From: UBA877 sp035506155
Lineage (GTDB): Bacteria > Chloroflexota > Anaerolineae > Anaerolineales > Villigracilaceae
Assembly: GCA_035506155.1 (NCBI GenBank)
Contig: DATJPX010000108.1
Span: forward strand, 1-7,972
Direction of reading: 5' to 3'
DNA length: 7,972 bases
Shown here piece by piece: positions 1-6,377 of the stretch (its first letter is position 1; each line of letters starts with the position of its first letter). A model generated the notes under the pieces. That model had not been told where the DNA came from. It worked only from the letters and a program-made list of their open reading frames with translations, and did no database searches. The translations under genes were made by a program, and so were the position numbers.

Positions 1-706
1 AAGCGAAGTGGCGGCCTCCGGCCGCCACTTTTTGTTCCGTCAGGAGTTCCTTCAGCCGGGGGTGATCGGCGTAGAAGCCGCGCCTCTCCGGGGGCAGCAG
101 GGCGGCGATGCGGCACATGACCTCGTCGGTGTAATGCTGCATGATCGCGTCCCGGTCCCGGCCCTCGACCGGCGGCAGGGAGAACGCTTCCCCGGCCACG
201 GCTTTGATGTTCAACCGCTTGAAGCGCTTGAGGCGGTACCTGACGACCGCGTCCTCGGTGCCGGTGATGGCCGCCGGGACGATCGGCACGCCGGCCTTCC
301 AGGCCAGGTAGATCCCGCCGGGTTTGGCCTCGATCAGGTTGCCGGATTTGGAGCGCGTCCCCTCCGGGGTCATGGCAAAGACCCCGCCGGATTGCAGACG
401 GCGCAGCGTGGCCCGCAGCGCGCCGACGTCGGCGTTATAACGGTCGATGAAGGTGCCGTTGACCAGCTTCGTCAGCCAGCGGGTGACGGCGTATTTCTGG
501 TATTTCTCCGCCACGATGACGATGATATCGGGTCGCTCGAGGATGTAGTACGGCAGGGCCGCGTCCAGCCGGCCAATGTGGTTGCAAGCGATCACGAGCC
601 CGGGGGTGTTCGGGAGGTGCTCGAAACCGACGACCTCCACGCGGGCGATCAGGTGGAGGATCAAGCGGATGATGAATTGGAATATCTTATGAGAGGTCTT
701 GTTCAT
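1..706 (-). CDS. 1-acylglycerol-3-phosphate acyltransferase-like protein (PlsC/LPLAT family), 3' end cut by window
   Basis: Membrane-associated acyltransferase predicted to transfer an acyl chain to lysophosphatidate or a similar lysolipid in phospholipid synthesis. 235 codons are visible with no stop before the window edge. The LPLAT blocks are in order: NHIGRLD with catalytic His43 and Asp48 (the H-X4-D motif), GTFIDR near residues 84-89, PEGTRSK at 114-120 for glycerol-phosphate binding, and VPIVPA at 140-145. The N-terminus (about residues 8-22) is hydrophobic and could anchor it in the membrane. The ATG at 706 is the only good start, because an in-frame TGA lies four codons upstream; no strong Shine-Dalgarno is seen. 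The second acyltransferase (2588-3259) ends 3 residues after the shared HPRLKELL motif, so this gene probably ends just past position 1. Family assignment is secure; the exact acyl acceptor is not known. Confidence 0.9.
   Translation of the reverse strand, partial: MNKTSHKIFQFIIRLILHLIARVEVVGFEHLPNTPGLVIACNHIGRLDAALPYYILERPDIIVIVAEKYQKYAVTRWLTKLVNGTFIDRYNADVGALRATLRRLQSGGVFAMTPEGTRSKSGNLIEAKPGGIYLAWKAGVPIVPAAITGTEDAVVRYRLKRFKRLNIKAVAGEAFSLPPVEGRDRDAIMQHYTDEVMCRIAALLPPERRGFYADHPRLKELLTEQKVAAGGRHFA
6..36 (+). terminator. Perfect 11-bp hairpin followed by a T run (intrinsic terminator, plus-strand sense)
   Basis: Arms 6-16 and 20-30 (AAGTGGCGGCC and its exact complement) close a 3-base loop and run into TTTTTGTT on the plus strand, the classic Rho-independent layout. 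It would stop a plus-strand transcript coming from outside the window toward the acyltransferase gene. Read on the minus strand the same hairpin is followed only by TTCGCTT, so termination of the acyltransferase transcript there is less certain. It lies inside the open reading frame of the acyltransferase, near its expected C-terminus. Confidence 0.65.
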
Positions 707-924
707 GACTGTTGTTCAGTAAAACACCGCCTGCCCTCGATTGTTGCTCTTCCCGGAAAACCCGTTGATTTGATCGCAACGCTTTTTACCTTACATTGCC
801 GGTCTGATAAGCAGGGAGTGTGGTGAGATTATCTCGCCTGTACCGAAGAGGGGGCCAATATACCATGGGGTACCCCAAATCGCACGGAATGGCTTGTCCG
901 TCTGGTGTGCTTCTTATTTCAGCC

Positions 925-954
925 TTGACGAAAGCCCATCCCTCTTGTTATACT
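925..954 (+). promoter_or_regulatory. Sigma70-type promoter of the tetR-methyltransferase operon
   Basis: TTGACG (925-930) and TATACT (949-954) are separated by 18 bases, each matching five of six consensus positions. Transcription should start around 961-963, some 50 bases before the tetR ATG at 1011. The -10 box is overlapped by the inverted repeat at 950-982, so a protein bound there would block polymerase. Confidence 0.75.
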
Positions 955-982
955 GCACAAAGTATCATAATTTGTGTAGTAT
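950..982. promoter_or_regulatory. Inverted repeat, candidate TetR-family operator
   Basis: Arms ATACTGCACAAA (950-961) and TTTGTGTAGTAT (971-982) are complementary at 11 of 12 positions across a 9-base spacer. The repeat covers the -10 box and the expected transcription start of the operon whose first gene is a TetR-type repressor. This is the standard arrangement for negative autoregulation. The repeat is seen directly; binding by the 1011-1736 product is inferred. Confidence 0.7.
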
Positions 983-1010
983 GTAATGGCGCCTGGATAA
1001 GGGACCGTGA

Positions 1011-1736
1011 ATGTCTGATAATAACGAACGCCAGCAACAGATTCTCGATGCAGCTGCAGCCGTCATCATCCGATTGGGATATGACAAGGCAACCATGAGC
1101 GATATTGCAGAGGAAGCAGGGGCGAGTCGTAGGACGGTCTACCTGTATTTCAAGGGAAAAGAGGAGCTTTTCGAAGCGCTTCTCTACCGTGAATATATGC
1201 AATATGCCCAGACCTGGTTGGAACAGATTGAGGAGGACCCGCGCGGGGGGACGGTGGGCGGATTCTACCGGGCGCTCTTTCACTCTGTGAATAGTCGTCC
1301 CTTGATTGCCGCCATGATGCGACGCGACAGGCGTGTGGTCGGCAACTACCTCCGCAAGCGAGACAACCTCTTCACCCAAATGGTTTCCGAGGTGAACACA
1401 GCCGGTTTCTTTCAGGCGCTGCAAGAAGCGGGAGCGATTCGCCAGGATATCGATGCGGCCGTGATCTTGCATATTGTCGAGATGCTGTCGTATGGCCAGT
1501 TGACCATCGGGGATTTCAAACCGCCCGACCAGTTCCCGCCTTATGAGGCTGTCATGGAAGCACTGGCTGACCTGATGGATCGCGCCCTGATGCCGGCAGA
1601 TGGCGGCAACAGCGAGGCAGGTAAAGCCATCGTAAGGCAGATTACCGCCGCCGCACGTGCGCAGTTGGAGCGAATCAAACAGGCAAAGGACGCAAAACAG
1701 AACAACCACCAAGGAGTAACCAATGACAACCGATAA
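1011..1736 (+). CDS. TetR/AcrR-family transcriptional regulator
   Basis: 241-residue DNA-binding repressor, within the usual range for the family. Residues about 8-55 form the TetR_N helix-turn-helix: ILDAAAAVIIRLGYDKAT, then TMSDIAEEAGASRRTVYLYF, then KGKEELFEALL, with the typical turn GAS and the TVYLYF recognition-helix end. The rest (about 60-220) is a helical ligand-binding and dimerisation domain with no signature that names the ligand. A basic, glutamine-rich tail ends the protein. The start is supported by AAGGGA about 7 bases upstream of the ATG. Its stop lies inside the methyltransferase gene (14-base overlap), so the two are translated from one mRNA. A promoter-proximal inverted repeat suggests that it represses its own operon. 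The family call is firm; the effector is unknown. Confidence 0.93.
   Translation: MSDNNERQQQILDAAAAVIIRLGYDKATMSDIAEEAGASRRTVYLYFKGKEELFEALLYREYMQYAQTWLEQIEEDPRGGTVGGFYRALFHSVNSRPLIAAMMRRDRRVVGNYLRKRDNLFTQMVSEVNTAGFFQALQEAGAIRQDIDAAVILHIVEMLSYGQLTIGDFKPPDQFPPYEAVMEALADLMDRALMPADGGNSEAGKAIVRQITAAARAQLERIKQAKDAKQNNHQGVTNDNR
1711..1716 (+). promoter_or_regulatory. Ribosome binding site of the methyltransferase gene
   Basis: AAGGAG lies 6 bases before the ATG at 1723, inside the end of tetR. It fixes the methyltransferase start and shows that the 14-base overlap with tetR is genuine. Confidence 0.8.
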
Positions 1737-2559
1737 GATCCAATTCACAAAAGAAAAAGAAACGATGCTCATGACCCTGAGCGGTCGAGCGACTCAGAGC
1801 CAGTGGAAGGATCCCATCTTGCGTGATCCCTGGGCTGAAGAAGCGATGCGGCACATCGATTACGATATGAGCAAGCAGTTAACCGGAGTAGCCTCGTGGA
1901 GCATGTGGAAGGATATCGGACCTGCCATCATCGCCACGCGCGCCGCGACCTTCGACCAACTGACGAACCGTTATCTTGCCGAAGTCCCGGATGCAACCGT
2001 GCTCCACGTGGGCTGCGGCATGGACAGCCGTGTTTTCCGAGTCGATCCGCCTGCCAATGTCCAGTGGTTCGACGTGGATTACCCCGATGTGATCGACCTG
2101 CGCCGCCAACTGTTTCCCGAACGGGGCGCCTCCTATCACCTGATCGGCGCGCCGCTGGATGACCTGCGCTGGTTGGATCAAGTCCCACGGGATCGACCGG
2201 GGCTGTTTATCGCCGAGGGGGTGCTGCACTACCTGAGCGAAACGGAAGTGAAAGCGCTCCTCAATGCGGTGGTCGCTCACTTACCCGGCGGCCAGATGAT
2301 CTTCGATATTTGCAATTGGATGATTGTAAAAAGAACTGGCTCGAACGTCGGGGGCACGGGTGCAACCTACAAGTGGGGGTTGGATGATCCCCAGGATATC
2401 CAACAGCTTGAGCCGAAGCTTGAACTGGTCAAGGAATTCAGACCAAGCGAACAGGTCGCATTTTCCCGCTTCCCGTTATGGTGGCGGGCCCTTTACCGCG
2501 TGCAAGAGCTTGTCCCCACGCTGCGCAGGATGGAACGCCCCATCGTCTACCGCTATTAG
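1723..2559 (+). CDS. Class I SAM-dependent methyltransferase, LCM/TcmP-like O-methyltransferase family
   Basis: 278-residue cytoplasmic methyltransferase, normal length for the leucine-carboxyl-methyltransferase-like family (Pfam LCM, which includes TcmP-type O-methyltransferases of secondary metabolism). Visible motifs: SAM motif I VLHVGCGMDSRVFR at 93-106; the family-typical WFDVDYPDVIDLRRQLFPE at 115-133, whose Asp-rich turn binds the ribose; and LFIAEGVLHYLSETEVKALL at 161-180, the family signature after motif III. The C-terminus (about 235-278) is rich in Arg, Trp and Tyr and may form the substrate cap. Translation is coupled to tetR, so expression should be controlled by the repressor's ligand. 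A reasonable inference is that the enzyme methylates the small molecule sensed by TetR or a relative of it, but nothing in the sequence names the substrate. Confidence 0.88.
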   Translation: MTTDKIQFTKEKETMLMTLSGRATQSQWKDPILRDPWAEEAMRHIDYDMSKQLTGVASWSMWKDIGPAIIATRAATFDQLTNRYLAEVPDATVLHVGCGMDSRVFRVDPPANVQWFDVDYPDVIDLRRQLFPERGASYHLIGAPLDDLRWLDQVPRDRPGLFIAEGVLHYLSETEVKALLNAVVAHLPGGQMIFDICNWMIVKRTGSNVGGTGATYKWGLDDPQDIQQLEPKLELVKEFRPSEQVAFSRFPLWWRALYRVQELVPTLRRMERPIVYRY

Positions 2560-2587
2560 GGCGCAGGCTCCGGCAGTCTTTGTCCGG

Positions 2588-3259
2588 TCAGCTTTTCAGC
2601 AGCTCTTTCAGCCTGGGATGGTCCCCGTAGGCGCCGCGGTTCTCTTCGGGCAGCAGGGCGGCGATGCGGCACATGATCTCGTCGGTGTCCTTTTGAAGGG
2701 CTTCGTCGCGTCCCTGGCTTTCGGACGGCAGGGACGGCAGGCTGAAAGCCTTTCCGACCCGGACGGTCACGTGCGGGCGCTTGAAGCGTTTCAACTGTCC
2801 GAAAAAGATCGGATCGAACGAGCCGGAGATCCCGGCCGGCACGATCGGGTAACCCAGTTTGGCGGCCAGGTAGCTCACGCCGGCCTTGCCCTCGATCAGG
2901 TGGCCCACTTTTGAGCGCGTCCCTTCGGGGGTGATGACGAGTACTTCGCCCTGCTTCATCCGGGTGATGACCTGGCGGATGGCCTTCAGGTCCGGGTTGA
3001 AGCGGTCTACGAAGATGAAGTTCAGCCGCCGCCCCAGCCAGCGCATGATCCACATCTGTTCCCACTTCTCGCCCACCAGCAGGACCAGGTTGTTGTTGTT
3101 CAGGAAATAGAAAGGCAGGAAGGCGTCCACCAGGCCGAGGTGATTGGAGGCGATGATGAAATTGGTCTCGGTCGGGATGTTCTCCAGGCCGATCATCTCG
3201 GTGCGGGTCAGCAGCCGCAGCAGGATGCGGATCAAGAACCGGGTGGTTTTCAGGCGCAT
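2588..3259 (-). CDS. 1-acylglycerol-3-phosphate acyltransferase-like protein (PlsC/LPLAT family)
   Basis: Complete 223-residue acyltransferase, paralogous to the one at 1-706. LPLAT blocks: NHLGLVD with His40 and Asp45, FIFVDR near 81-86, PEGTRSK at 111-117, and YPIVPAGISG at 137-146. The N-terminal ~20 residues are hydrophobic and basic, consistent with membrane association. The last 30 aligned residues match the paralogue at 25 positions (MCRIAALLP and DHPRLKELL are identical), while the middle is more divergent. It is convergent with the methyltransferase gene, with only 28 bases between the two stops, and lies downstream of the thiolase on the same strand. The start ATG has no clear Shine-Dalgarno (AACCCT precedes it). 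Likely role: acylation of a lysophospholipid at the inner membrane; specificity unknown. Confidence 0.92.
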   Translation of the reverse strand: MRLKTTRFLIRILLRLLTRTEMIGLENIPTETNFIIASNHLGLVDAFLPFYFLNNNNLVLLVGEKWEQMWIMRWLGRRLNFIFVDRFNPDLKAIRQVITRMKQGEVLVITPEGTRSKVGHLIEGKAGVSYLAAKLGYPIVPAGISGSFDPIFFGQLKRFKRPHVTVRVGKAFSLPSLPSESQGRDEALQKDTDEIMCRIAALLPEENRGAYGDHPRLKELLKS

Positions 3260-3366
3260 AGGGTTATTTTACAACAAAAAAAAGGACATGCTCCCCTCTA
3301 TCTCGTTCGGACGCGAAGGCGTCAATATTTTCCTCCCCGAGGAACGGGGGAGGGCAGGTTGGGGGA
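3260..3366 (-). promoter_or_regulatory. Intergenic region between thiolase and acyltransferase, possible promoter
   Basis: On the minus strand TTGACG (rc of 3320-3325) and GATAGA (rc of 3297-3302) are 17 bases apart; the -35 is good and the -10 weak. An imperfect GC hairpin (CCTCCCC...GGGGAGG, about 3329-3352) and a 5-bp hairpin GACGC-CTTC-GCGTC follow the thiolase stop. A T8 tract (rc of 3276-3283) lies near the acyltransferase start. Either a weak promoter or partial termination is possible; the evidence does not decide. Confidence 0.3.
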
Positions 3367-4515
3367 TTATTCTTTCCGCAGGATGTGGGTGACGATGGTC
3401 GCTCCGGAGCCGCCAATGTTCTGGGCCATGCCGATCCTGGCATCCGAGACCTGGGTCTCGGCGCATTCGCCGCGCAGCTGCTGGACCACCTCGACGATCT
3501 GGTAGACGCCGGTCGCGCCGACGGGATGGCCGCGGGCCTTCAGGCCGCCGCGGGTGGTGACCGGAATGCGACCCTGCGGGGTGATCTCCCCGTCCAGGCC
3601 GAGCTGCACGCCTTTGCCGCGCTCGGCGAACCCGCAGGCTTCCAGCGAAAGGGCCGACATGATGGTAAAGGCGTCGTGCAATTCGAAGACGTCGATGTCT
3701 TCCGGTTTGGCCTGCGCCTGGGAATAGGCGGCCTGGGCGGATTTATAAGCCGCTGTCAGGAACAAGGCCTCCGGCCGGTCGTGGATGGCGAGCGTGTCGG
3801 TGGCGGAGGCGGAGCCGGCCACCTCGATGCGCAGGCCGGCCGGGATGCGGTCCGCCGGGACGAGGTAGACCGCCGCGGCGCCGTCCCCGATCGGGGAGGC
3901 ATCCAGCAGGTTGATCGGGGTGGCGATCATGGCGGATTTCTCGAAATTCTCGAGGCTGATCTTCTGGTGCAGCCGGGCGAACGGATTGTGCATGGCGTTG
4001 GCGTGGGCATTGATGGCGAAGGGGGCGAAGTCGGCATGCTTCCAGCCGTACTCGTGCATGTAGCGGCGCATGATCAGGGCGTTCAAGCCGACGAACGAGA
4101 CGCCCATGTCGGTCTCGTAATCGGCATCCGCGGCGGTGGCCAGGGCGGCCGTGACCTCGTGCGGGGGCCGGTCGACCATCTTTTCCACGCCGACGGCCAG
4201 GGCCGAATCGAGCTCCCCGGAGGCGACCGCCATCAGGGCGGAGCGGAAGGCAGCCCCACCCGAGCCGCAGGCGGCCTCCACCTTGACGGCTTCCGCGCCC
4301 TTCAGACCGGCCCAGTCGGCGATCATGGGCGCCAGGTTGTTCTGGCCGTTGAGGGTCCCTGACATCATGTTGCCGACGAACAGCCCATCGGCGCTCTCGC
4401 GCCCTGAATCCTGCAGGGCCGCCAGGAGGGCTTCCACTGCAATGTCACGGATGGATTTTTCCCACAATTCGTCGATCTTGGTCTGGCCGATGCCGAGGAT
4501 GGCGACTGGACGCAT
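3367..4515 (-). CDS. Thiolase-superfamily acyl-CoA acetyltransferase (archaeal/SCP2-like type)
   Basis: 382-residue enzyme of the thiolase fold, predicted to make or break a C-C bond between acyl-CoA units. Residues seen: nucleophile Cys83 in VEAACGSGGAAF; His280 in FELHDAF; His330 in KARGHPVGATG. The usual C-terminal catalytic CxG is replaced by NIGGSG at 366-371, which with the HDxF motif is characteristic of the SCP2-thiolase and archaeal acetyl-CoA acetyltransferase branch, not of FadA/AtoB thiolases. In archaea such enzymes often sit with an OB-fold DUF35 protein and HMG-CoA synthase; neither is next to it here, so the role (mevalonate entry, lipid or steroid side-chain degradation, or other) stays open. 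AAAGG lies 5 bases before the ATG. GC is very high (sampled 60 bases at 4141: 73%). Confidence 0.9.
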   Translation of the reverse strand: MRPVAILGIGQTKIDELWEKSIRDIAVEALLAALQDSGRESADGLFVGNMMSGTLNGQNNLAPMIADWAGLKGAEAVKVEAACGSGGAAFRSALMAVASGELDSALAVGVEKMVDRPPHEVTAALATAADADYETDMGVSFVGLNALIMRRYMHEYGWKHADFAPFAINAHANAMHNPFARLHQKISLENFEKSAMIATPINLLDASPIGDGAAAVYLVPADRIPAGLRIEVAGSASATDTLAIHDRPEALFLTAAYKSAQAAYSQAQAKPEDIDVFELHDAFTIMSALSLEACGFAERGKGVQLGLDGEITPQGRIPVTTRGGLKARGHPVGATGVYQIVEVVQQLRGECAETQVSDARIGMAQNIGGSGATIVTHILRKE

Positions 4516-4649
4516 AAAAACCTTTCGTTATTGATCAGCTTCGAAACATCACGAAGGATTGGAATCGGTTATATCACAGGGTGGATTTTAATCGAGGATG
4601 CTATCAGGGTCTATCAGGTTAATCCATCCACAGATACGCAAGACTGGAT
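4516..4649 (-). promoter_or_regulatory. Upstream region of the thiolase with a 10-bp tandem repeat
   Basis: This 134-base AT-richer spacer should hold the thiolase promoter. A TATAAC box (minus strand, near 4567-4572) is a plausible -10 about 50 bases before the ATG, but its -35 is weak. Further upstream, CTATCAGGGT and CTATCAGGTT (4601-4610 and 4611-4620, plus-strand reading) form a direct tandem repeat with one mismatch that could bind a regulator. No terminator hairpin for the upstream gene is seen. Confidence 0.35.
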
Positions 4650-5552
4650 TCAGGAGGGGTTGGTTTTGGCGGACAGCCAACCACGCAACGGTTCGTCCAC
4701 CCGGATATCGGTCAGCGCCTCCGGGCGGAGATCGCAATCTTCATAGGTCACCAGGACCATGTCGTTCAGCGACCCGGCGCGTCGCTCCGCCGGGACTTCC
4801 CTGTGCAGCTGGTAGGGATAGTTGTAGGTCGGCGGCAGGATGCGCAGGCGCCCGGGTTCAACCGCCTTGCACAGCAGGGCGCTGAAGGAGGCCTGGAAGA
4901 GGAAGATCTGGTGCGTCTCGTCGGGGCAGGCGCGGGACTGGAACTCCCGGTCGCCGACCAGCTTCTCGAACAGCTCGAACCAGCCGCGGAACAATCCCCG
5001 GCGCGGGTCGACCGCGTGTGCATGTGAGTTGAAGTAGGAGCGGATGCGCCTGCCGTCGGCGAAGGATTCCACGGTCGTGGTGACGTCGTCCAGCCCGGCG
5101 GCGGCGTAGATGCCCTGCCAGAAGGCGTCCAGCGGACTCTCCGGGGCCAGGCCGACGTTCCGGATGTGGACCGGGCGGACCGCTGCATCGTAGTCCGGGC
5201 CCAGGTCGAACAGGCGCGGCGGCTGGACGAACAGGCAAAAGGGATCGACCCAGACGACCGAGCCCACGCCCTGCGGCGCCAGCTCCTCGGCCCGGGCCCG
5301 GGCGTAGACCTTGTCGCCGAAGAGGTAGCCCTTGACCGAGGCGGGCACATCCAACGGCAGGACGGTTGTCTTCCCGGCTTCCAGGTCCCGGCAGGGCGCG
5401 GCGGCGGGATCGGCTTCGAAGACCCAGAAGGGACTGTCGGCCAGCTCCCCGCCGAAGGTGCGCAGGCTGTCGATCAGCCGGCTTGCGGCGAGCTTGCCTT
5501 CCTGGGAACGTACCAGGGTGGCGAAAAGGACCGGGTCGGGATTGGGGTTCAC
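4650..5552 (-). CDS. Putative glycosyltransferase-like protein (GT-A fold features), function unproven
   Basis: 300 residues if translated from the GTG at 5552. The layout resembles nucleotide-sugar-dependent GT-A enzymes: an N-terminal FATLVRS strand, a strand ending in VVWVDPFCLFVQPP (99-112) where GT8-like proteins carry their metal-binding DxD, YFNSHAHAVDP (173-183) like the usual YFNSGV strand, DETHQIFLFQ (211-220) in the place of the DQ helix, and ILPPTYNYPYQLH (238-250) like the LPxxYNY segment. A strict DxD is not present (WVDPF instead), so activity is uncertain. GTG is preferred over the in-frame ATG at 5639: GGAGG lies 4 bases upstream of it, and a consensus promoter straddles the ATG. 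No signal peptide or membrane segment is seen. It is transcribed alone, between the unknown gene at 5691 and the thiolase. Confidence 0.7.
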   Translation of the reverse strand: MNPNPDPVLFATLVRSQEGKLAASRLIDSLRTFGGELADSPFWVFEADPAAAPCRDLEAGKTTVLPLDVPASVKGYLFGDKVYARARAEELAPQGVGSVVWVDPFCLFVQPPRLFDLGPDYDAAVRPVHIRNVGLAPESPLDAFWQGIYAAAGLDDVTTTVESFADGRRIRSYFNSHAHAVDPRRGLFRGWFELFEKLVGDREFQSRACPDETHQIFLFQASFSALLCKAVEPGRLRILPPTYNYPYQLHREVPAERRAGSLNDMVLVTYEDCDLRPEALTDIRVDEPLRGWLSAKTNPS

Positions 5553-5556
5553 GCTG

Positions 5557-5561
5557 CCTCC
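5557..5561 (-). promoter_or_regulatory. Ribosome binding site deciding a GTG start
   Basis: GGAGG on the minus strand, 4 bases upstream of the GTG at 5552. The ATG 29 codons further upstream has no comparable site, which argues for the shorter protein. Confidence 0.65.
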
Positions 5562-5627
5562 ATCAAGGTTGGTTTTCGGGAGAAACTGTCCAAGGCTCCG
5601 GGGAGTGGGATGCCCCTGAACAAGGAT

Positions 5628-5655
5628 AGTATAGCACATCTGTTCTCAATTTCAA
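5628..5655 (-). promoter_or_regulatory. Sigma70-type promoter of the glycosyltransferase-like gene
   Basis: On the minus strand TTGAAA (rc of 5650-5655) and TATACT (rc of 5628-5633) are 16 bases apart. Transcription would start near 5620, leaving a 5' leader of about 70 bases before the GTG at 5552. The ATG at 5637-5639 lies inside the spacer between the two boxes and so could not be translated from this promoter. Confidence 0.65.
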
Positions 5656-5690
5656 TGGCCGGATGTCATGATCGGGGATCTGAAGGGCGG

Positions 5691-6353
5691 CTAGTCTTTT
5701 TGGATGGCTGGCCGGGCTGGGTTTCCCGGATCTTCTTCCCCCAGGATCGCATACCTTGTCTTTTCAAGCAACTGGTAGTCCCAGACCTGGATCTCGTAGC
5801 TGATCGGCTGCGCCTTATATTTCTGATGGACCTGCTCCAGCATCGAAAATGGGAAGACCCGGTTATGGTCCGGCAGGACGACGGGCACATTGGCGTCGCC
5901 TCGGCACTCGATCCCGGCTTCCAGGGTCCGTTTCCGATACGATGTGTGACTGTCATTCAAGGTGAACGTGACATTGGCCGTGTCCTCGATATCCCGGACA
6001 TTCACCAACAATACATGCGGCTCTTTTTCGCCCTGGCGCGTTCGTCCCCGGGCCAGTTCCAGGGCCTTCGGCTCTGTCAGGCTGGGATACAGGCAAAAGT
6101 AGACCGGGAGGCGTTCCTTCAAGCTCCCGTATTCCCGGGTGTAGTCCGCATACAAGGCCGCCTCGACGAAGCGCCTCCTCTGCAAATAATCCTGACGCTC
6201 GCTCGGTGCGAACCGTGGCCAATACCAGCCTTTTTCGGACGAGATGCGGTCGCAGATTTCGTCCACCTGGGAAGCCCCGGCCATGCTGATCGTCTTGAAA
6301 AGGTATTCTCGGTCGTTGAAGAAATGGACAAGGAATTGCAGGTCAGCATCCAT
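5691..6353 (-). CDS. Protein of unknown function
   Basis: 220 residues from the ATG at 6353; a TTG ten codons upstream (6383) would give 230 but falls in a likely attC core box. No Shine-Dalgarno is clear at either. I do not recognise the family. It looks soluble, with no signal peptide or membrane segment. The N-terminal part is helical, charged and rich in aromatics (EKGWYWPRFAPSERQDYLQRRRF), followed by alternating strand-like stretches: LPVYFCLYPS, HVLLVNVRDI, VTFTLNDSHTSYRK, VPVVLPDHN and ISYEIQVWD. This beta-rich pattern after a helical start recalls small ligand-binding or ADP-ribosyltransferase-like folds, but no catalytic signature is visible and I do not claim one. The C-terminus is Pro-rich. 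It lies just downstream of the putative cassette junction, so it may itself have been cassette-borne, although no R'' box follows its stop. Confidence 0.7.
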   Translation of the reverse strand: MDADLQFLVHFFNDREYLFKTISMAGASQVDEICDRISSEKGWYWPRFAPSERQDYLQRRRFVEAALYADYTREYGSLKERLPVYFCLYPSLTEPKALELARGRTRQGEKEPHVLLVNVRDIEDTANVTFTLNDSHTSYRKRTLEAGIECRGDANVPVVLPDHNRVFPFSMLEQVHQKYKAQPISYEIQVWDYQLLEKTRYAILGEEDPGNPARPAIQKD

Positions 6354-6377
6354 AGCTTTCACGAACCAGTTGACATG

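Larger units (their letters stand above)
707..1010. other. Divergent intergenic region between the acyltransferase and tetR
   Basis: About 300 bases without a convincing gene; the short open frames here look random. The right part holds the tetR promoter and its inverted repeat (listed separately). On the minus strand a TATATT box (rc of 857-862) is -10-like but has no good -35, so the acyltransferase promoter is not pinned down. A 12-bp perfect palindrome TGGGGTACCCCA lies at 866-877 and a small one (GAGAT-T-ATCTC) at 825-835. Confidence 0.5.

Noticed and set aside
8..826. Plus-strand open frame of 272 codons at the left edge
   Set aside because: The minus strand encodes a well-conserved acyltransferase with all LPLAT motifs over the same bases; the plus frame is a mirror artefact.
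866..877. 12-bp palindrome TGGGGTACCCCA as the TetR operator
   Set aside because: It lies upstream of the -35 box, while a longer repeat sits directly on the -10; it may bind something else, but there is no support for assigning it.
948..1772. Minus-strand open frame of 274 codons across tetR
   Set aside because: It starts inside the methyltransferase gene and covers the tetR gene, which has a clear HTH, promoter and ribosome binding site on the plus strand.
3385..4362. Plus-strand open frame of 325 codons opposite the thiolase
   Set aside because: The Gly- and Asp-rich product is a reverse-frame shadow of the thiolase, whose catalytic motifs are clear on the minus strand.
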